Source: Bimuria novae-zelandiae CBS 107.79
Lineage: Eukaryota; Ascomycota; Dothideomycetes; Pleosporales; Didymosphaeriaceae
Reading direction: 5' to 3'
Assembly (NCBI GenBank): GCA_010015655.1
Contig: ML976731.1
Span: 1-64,000, forward strand
DNA length: 64,000 bases
The position numbers and the translations under genes are program-made. Shown in pieces: positions 58,971 through 64,000 of this stretch; the first letter of the stretch is position 1, and each line of letters opens with the position of its first letter. Below the pieces are notes generated by a model. That model did no database searches. It worked only from the letters and a program-made list of their open reading frames with translations, and was not told where the DNA came from.

Positions 58971-61275
58971 ATGGATGCCTCAAACAATGAAAAGAGGGAG
59001 AACAGCTGGAATAGCATTACACCACATGGCGCCGATCACGCCGAAGCAGAGCAAATTGACTGGAACAGCTTTGTCAACTTGGAGTACGACCCTACGATTC
59101 CTGCTGCTTCGACCACGGGGCCATTGGAGGCGAATGAAGAATGTCACAAACATGTCTCGCAATCTACTGGCTTTTCGACATTCGATCCCACACTTGACAT
59201 GAATAATCTTTCGTCCTTCGCTGCACTCGAATTTCCATCCATGGACGAATGGTGGGCCGAGCTACCGAGTAATACAGATCCAGGGGAAAGCGAGCACTGG
59301 ACAACGGCGTCGCTGTCCCAAGAAAATACTCATTGCTCAGACTCGGCTTCATCTGCTTACGCCGACTGGCAATCTCCCGAGCTAGAAGACGAAGGTGGGG
59401 ATAGAAAAAGGAGACGGCGATTACCGCCCAAAGCAAAGCGCCTACTCACGGATTGTTTCGAGAGTCATAGAGGAGACCCGTACATCCCAAAGGAAGAACT
59501 TCAAGAGCTAGCGACGAATACCGGTCTATCTCTTCGACAAGTTCAGACCTTCTTTGCCAATGCCAGGGCACGCAAATTGCCCCGACCTTCCACTGAAGGC
59601 GGAGCTATTGACATCGCCGCCCCCACAAACCAGCAAGGCCCCATGGAACGCTTTCTGTCAAGTTCTCCTGAAGATGAAGGAATATCCGAAGATGTTGTCG
59701 GAGCAGCCGCGAATCAGATGAAAAGACCCATCAAGCCCGCTCGGTCAAGGAAAGGAGTGGCTTCATCTGTGCGCAGTAACTCACAAAGTTCAGCTTCCGC
59801 ATCCTCCAGCGCAAGCATGGATTCGCTAGCCAGTCGCGACTCACGCAAAGGCCGCAAAAGACAACGCAAATCCGCCCACACTGCCGCCAAATCAATCTTC
59901 CGCAAGCCGTCAAGCCCTTCTCGGAAGTTCCAGTGCACCTTCTGTTCGTTGGACTTCGAGCAAAAGTACGACTGGAAACGACATGAAGAATCGGTCCATT
60001 TTCCACAGAAGGAATGGGTTTGTATGCCGAACGGGCCGCTTGAGAACGCACAGTGCGTCTTTTGTGAAAAGGGCAATGTAAATGACGAACACTTGGGGTC
60101 GCATAAGAGCATTGTGTGCTCTGAAGCACCACGCGCGCAACGCACGTTCCAACGTAAAGACAAACTTGCTCAGCACATCAAGCAAGTCCACGGGTGTCCA
60201 CCGCCAAAGATGGCCAAAGAATGGTATCGACGTATAGAACGCAACGTGCTGATGCTATGCGGTTTTTGCAGCCTCGAGCTACCCGACTGGAAGACTAGAG
60301 CAGAGTAAGTGATCTCTATGGTGCATCGCATGAGGACCTGCATATCCTACCCCATGAGAGCCGCATCTCTATTCCCTCGTGCTAATGCATACCAGTCACC
60401 TGTCCGTCCACTTCGTCAATGGTATCGAAATGACCATGTGGCTCCCCGAGCTCATCGGAGGCATATGGCCCAACGACGAGCTCACGCGGAACTACACTCA
60501 CGACAAATTCTCCGTGTCCGAGAGCCCCGAAGGAAAAATCTCCTGTGAAGCGTGCCCCGCGAAGTTTCTGAACCTCGCTCAAGTGACGCTTCACCGTCGC
60601 CAGGCGCACAGCATCTATCGCACCACGGATTCGCACAGTGTGATGGCGAGACCGGGCGCAAACCAGCATTCGCAGCGACTGATCAATCTCGCGCAGCAGA
60701 CGTCGCGGATCCAGACGGCGCGCGTGGAGAGCGATCTAGGGCGTACAGGGAAGCAGAGTGTGAGCCATCATGGGCCGCTTGCCACTGATCCGGTCTCCTC
60801 GCGGATGGTTCCCAGGGTGGATGGATCAAATGCTCCGCCCACGTCTACCTATGGTATCATGCCAGCCATCACAAATCGCCAGCTCGGCGAGCCAGAGCGT
60901 CGAGGCTTCTCCTCACAGCCGCACTCCGTGTGGCCCCAAGTGCTCCACCAGGGAGCCGTCGCGTCTCCCAGAACCCCCATGCGAACCCCTTTAACCCAAA
61001 AACCTACAACCACAACATCTCGTAACCAGACCATCTCACGCACCTCTTTGCTGGGCAACAGCGCTAGAGGGATGGGTCTGTCGCACGTCGAGCTGGCTAA
61101 TCAAGCGGCCATTTCGGTGACGAGCAGCTCCGCACCGCCGGTAGAGGCGATTCGCGCTATTCTGACAAGTAGTCGAAATGGTGTGGGGGCCGTGGGTGCG
61201 CCAGCCCAGGGGATGCTGCACTCGCTGGAGCAGTTTGAGGATCGGGATAGGGCTTGGCCGCGACCGCCTGGGTAG
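58971..61275 (+). CDS. Homeobox and C2H2 zinc finger transcription factor
   Basis: Two exons (58971-60304 and 60396-61275; the GA|T junction makes Asp 445) give 737 aa. An acidic N-terminus leads to a homeodomain at about 146-205. It starts with a basic DRKRRRR patch and ends with VQTFFANARARKL, where Phe replaces the usual Trp before F-x-N-x-R. It resembles the KN/TALE-type homeobox of fungal regulators. C2H2-like fingers follow: FQCTFCSLDF..H..H (320-343), a degenerate pair with CVFCEKGNV and QRKDKLAQHIKQVH, CGFCSLELPDWKTRADHL (430-450), and CEACPAKF..H..H in exon 2. The C-terminus is disordered. The GTG at 58965 is not used; the first ATG is at 58971. Targets are unknown. Confidence 0.85.
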
Positions 61276-62271
61276 ACACAAAAGGATCGGGTGTGCGTAT
61301 AAGAGGTAAGCTTCACGTCGATATTATGAGTGCAAGGTACTATAGCATTTTGGTTCAGACACGAGGTATATACAGGTGTAGCTGGGCTAGATTTATAGAA
61401 CGTGTAAAGGACGGTAGAAAAGCTGTGCGCGGTATTTCTGTTCAACACTTCTCTATGGTATTTTCAAGGCGTCGATTCGGGCACGTCGATGAGGCACAGG
61501 CAAAGGTATGGAACTTGCGTCTCCTCCAGGGCTCTCTGGCTCACGAAGTGTCCGTCTGGCGCTACTATCCCGAGCGTTCCTATCTGTTCCGTTCTCACAG
61601 TTCGACGCCAGCGAGTGATTGAAACCGCCACGTTTTTTCATGCCATGGTCAGATACAACTTGCTATTCTCACACCGCGGAGCTGCCCGCCCCTGCATGTT
61701 GCAGCTACCATAGGTACACCCTCCACGGATGTTCGGATGCATAGCATCCAACGGTTGAACGAACCTCATGGTGGTCATATACAAGGAAAAGGACGTTTGG
61801 CACCCGAACATGCTTGGAGGGTGTACTTTTGGCCCCATTGTGAGGAAGAGCGGCTTGGGGACGGGGATGTGGCAGGGGCTTTGATTGGTGCTTTACTATT
61901 CACGACTACTGTGCCACAGCCATGCATCATCATCGCGGAAGCTCCGCCCTCGTGTGGCCATTTTAAGAAACAAGTCAAACAGCAACTATAGCTCATTCAG
62001 TAAGGTGATCCCAGTACCAGGAGCCAAGATCTATGCAACTGAGCTCGGGTGTCGAAGCGCGACGAACAGACACCATGTGAAGGGGAAGTCGTCTCAGCTC
62101 TCAACCACCTACCTTTTTGGTCTCATGGAAACACTGTACCCCTGTAGACCCAGCCATCTGCAGCGCATATATTCCAATGGCTGTCACCGCATACTTGTTT
62201 CCGTCTATCATTCCCTCACGCACTGCATTGCAATCTGTTCTACACCTTAGGCACACACCCCAATCCTAAAC
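61276..62271. other. Intergenic region with an inverted repeat
   Basis: About 1 kb with no gene I can support. It contains an imperfect 27-bp inverted repeat (61714-61740 and 61800-61826). Its right end should hold the promoter of the following gene, whose start codon sits between two copies of a 21-bp direct repeat. Confidence 0.5.
61714..61826. repeat. Imperfect 27-bp inverted repeat with 59-nt spacer
   Basis: The left arm GTACACCCTCCACGGATG.. at 61714-61740 pairs with 61800-61826, matching at 24 of 27 positions. No TSD or transposon-like ends are evident outside the arms. A transcript would form a stable hairpin. Confidence 0.75.
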
Positions 62272-62305
62272 ATGGACGTCATCCAGGCACACCCCCCAAT
62301 CCTAA
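62249..62305 (+). repeat. 21-bp direct repeat flanking a start codon
   Basis: A 21-bp unit ending ACCCCAATCCTAA or CCCCCAATCCTAA occurs at 62249-62269 and 62285-62305 with one mismatch. The ATG at 62272 lies between the copies. Confidence 0.85.
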
Positions 62306-64000
62306 CAAAGGAAGGCATCTGGAAGACACAGTTTGAACACATTAGCACTCTGTGCAAGCTGAAGAATCAGCTGATACGAAACGGATCGAAGAGGCATCTG
62401 CATTGCCTTTATCGTTATCCCAACGAAGCACGATGCCAATCCGACTGCTCGAGCTACGGACAGGACTTCCCTGGAAACTTCCGCAAGGCAGTCAGAATAC
62501 TGGAAAGAGATGTCGAGGAGAACAATGCAACAGACTTCCTTTACGTAGTGAGAACCTTCTTTTGCACTACCCACGATATCTTCAAGGGTGGAAACTACAC
62601 GTATCACAAACACCTCCTGTTGCTCTGGTTGGAGGCATCTCAAGAACTGAGAAGTGACGTTTGGGACGCCCTGCGAAGTAGCGGCCGCGATATTTACCAG
62701 CCGATACCCTGTACACCACAACGACCTCGCCGTCCAACCTGGGACTTTCGAACCGCGCCTGCTATCGTCATAAGTAGGGATAACGAAGCTTCTTCAGGCG
62801 CAGCGCCGACTTTGCGAGAGCTGGATGCGGACGAGGTTACGCCATGCCGCCGTCGGACAGCGCAAGGGACACTGCATCATACGAACGACACATCCACTGA
62901 AAAGAAGACATCCAGAAAGTCTCGGAGATCTGACGTCGGTCCGACCATTGCTCGTGAAGCAAGTCCACCAGTAGATGTCAGAAAGAAACCATCCAAGACA
63001 CCGAAGAAGGACCCTTCCCCAGGCCCAGGTCGACGAAATAGGCACCAAGTCGCAAAGTCCACGGTGCGGCCGCTAGAATCTGAGGAAACGTTGTCGGAAG
63101 TAAGCGAGCAAAGAACGTCGTCAGAAGAAAACGGGCAAGACACATCGTCAGAAGAAAGCGAGCGAGAAGCATCACCAGCAAGAGCATCCTGCTCCCCTTC
63201 TAGTGGACGGTCCGGCTATGAACTTCCTCTGCGCTGTTCAGACCGCCGACAGCAAGCGACAACTAAGTCCAGGGCATCCCTCTCCACAGCCATAGACCTG
63301 CCCAAGCAGTCCGACAAAGCCCCATCTCCTCGTCACAGGCGGTCCTCCCGCACATCGCCTTCCCCCAACCGCAACCCCGCCAACCAGCAACCTCCCGCCA
63401 ACAAGCAGACTCCCGCCAGCCCCCGACGCCCTGAAATCCCCAACATAATCTGCGCAGATATTCGCAAGCACCTCACCGCACCCCTCAAAACCACCCCCGG
63501 AACCGGCTCCCTCTACATCCTCGCCGCACCCAAGTTCTTCTCCACCTTCAAGCCCGCCGTCGCCGCAAAGGAGCAATGGGTCAAGATCGGCTACGCTCGA
63601 GAGGTCAAACAGCGCGTGAAAGAGATCTCCAGGGTATGCGCGATCCCCGACCTCTACGCGGTGTGGACCTCGCACATTGACAACGAGCGGCTCGACCTGC
63701 TCAAGCGCATTGAGAAAGTCTGCCACGCGCAGCTGGCAAACTTCAACCGGCGCTGGACGTGTGAGGGTTTAGGGCGTGGGACGTGCCGGACGCTCGAGCA
63801 CACAGAGTGGTTTGCGGTGGATACAGGAACCGCCATTGGGGTGGCCGAGATGTGGATGGGCTTTTTAAATCGTAGGCCGTATGAGAATGGGGGGCTGCGC
63901 GATGTGTGGAGAGGTGCGTTAGTGGAAGGGGAGGGGTTTCAGTTGTTGGAGAGGGAGGTTGAGTGGACAAATGAGGACGTGGTGCACCAGAGTTGGAAAG
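62272..64000 (+). CDS. Protein with C-terminal T5orf172/GIY-YIG-like domain, cut by window end
   Basis: One open frame from the ATG at 62272 to the window end, at least 576 codons, no intron needed. The N-terminal part (1-150) has several cysteines and no family I recognise. Residues about 150-400 are disordered and Ser/Arg/Pro-rich and include three 9-residue repeats (273-299, TSSEEsxxx type). From about residue 412 the sequence GSLYIL, then WVKIGYAREVKQRVKEISRVC (in two parts) and a later EHTEWFAVD resembles the T5orf172/DUF1766 branch of the GIY-YIG nuclease superfamily, in which the GIY and YIG words become LYIL and KIGYA. Nuclease activity is not shown. The next in-frame ATG is far downstream and would drop the N-terminal region. 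The end lies beyond the window. Confidence 0.75.
   Translation, partial: MDVIQAHPPILTKEGIWKTQFEHISTLCKLKNQLIRNGSKRHLHCLYRYPNEARCQSDCSSYGQDFPGNFRKAVRILERDVEENNATDFLYVVRTFFCTTHDIFKGGNYTYHKHLLLLWLEASQELRSDVWDALRSSGRDIYQPIPCTPQRPRRPTWDFRTAPAIVISRDNEASSGAAPTLRELDADEVTPCRRRTAQGTLHHTNDTSTEKKTSRKSRRSDVGPTIAREASPPVDVRKKPSKTPKKDPSPGPGRRNRHQVAKSTVRPLESEETLSEVSEQRTSSEENGQDTSSEESEREASPARASCSPSSGRSGYELPLRCSDRRQQATTKSRASLSTAIDLPKQSDKAPSPRHRRSSRTSPSPNRNPANQQPPANKQTPASPRRPEIPNIICADIRKHLTAPLKTTPGTGSLYILAAPKFFSTFKPAVAAKEQWVKIGYAREVKQRVKEISRVCAIPDLYAVWTSHIDNERLDLLKRIEKVCHAQLANFNRRWTCEGLGRGTCRTLEHTEWFAVDTGTAIGVAEMWMGFLNRRPYENGGLRDVWRGALVEGEGFQLLEREVEWTNEDVVHQSWK

Noticed and set aside
63238..63726. 162-codon minus-strand frame, Gly/Val-rich
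   Set aside because: Complement of the GC-rich Pro/Ser linker and T5orf172-like domain of the plus-strand gene.
39476..64000. Secondary metabolism or effector cluster next to the transposon island
   Set aside because: Genes here are housekeeping or regulatory; no synthase, oxidase set, or small secreted cysteine-rich protein was found.

Overview
This 64 kb window looks like a chromosome segment of a filamentous ascomycete. Introns are short (about 50-130 nt) with GT..AG ends. Genes are close together on both strands, and the gene set is fungal: eisosome Pil1 family, SEC24, INP1, a UsgS-like membrane protein and formamidase. A nested transposon block carries the marks of repeat-induced point mutation (RIP): runs of TpA, CAG/CAA codons turned into TAG/TAA, TGG into TAG. 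I lean to Dothideomycetes, but that is inference.

Positions 1-39475 are an AT-rich island with no working host gene. It is a nest that can be taken apart from target-site duplications (TSDs). The oldest visible layer is a plus-strand chromodomain Gypsy element (from about 29933 to its LTR at 33118-33357). A minus-strand Gypsy element, here family A copy 1, is inserted in its integrase and runs off the left end of the window. Copy 1 was then hit by a solo LTR (1068-1541), a pogo/Fot1-like DNA transposon (5448-7316), a second Gypsy element (family B, 9049-23391) and a Copia element (23578-29374). Family B was itself split, inside its reverse transcriptase, by a second full-length copy of family A (12517-20015). 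To the right lie two more solo LTRs, a Tc1/mariner remnant split by a second pogo-like element (35201-37071), and a piggyBac-like element (37182-39475). The piggyBac element forms the edge of the island.

Positions 39476-64000 are gene-rich with ordinary base composition. In order: a Pil1/Lsp1-family eisosome protein (+), SEC24 COPII coat subunit (+), a two-finger C2H2 transcription factor (-), formamidase (-), a UsgS-like multi-pass membrane protein (-), the peroxisome inheritance protein INP1 (+), an intron-containing tRNA-Ile(AAU) (-), a homeobox plus C2H2 regulator (+), and a protein with a C-terminal GIY-YIG/T5orf172-like domain that runs off the right end (+). These are mostly unrelated housekeeping or regulatory genes. 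There is no metabolic cluster.

The least-explained signals are in the transposons. Family B carries an antisense reading frame with perfect Zn(II)2Cys6 spacing followed by a heptad-like region. Family A carries a conserved accessory reading frame between pol and its LTR. The LTRs of family B share a hairpin next to the TATA box. The piggyBac element keeps a 648-codon frame broken only by stops and is flanked by TATA rather than TTAA.
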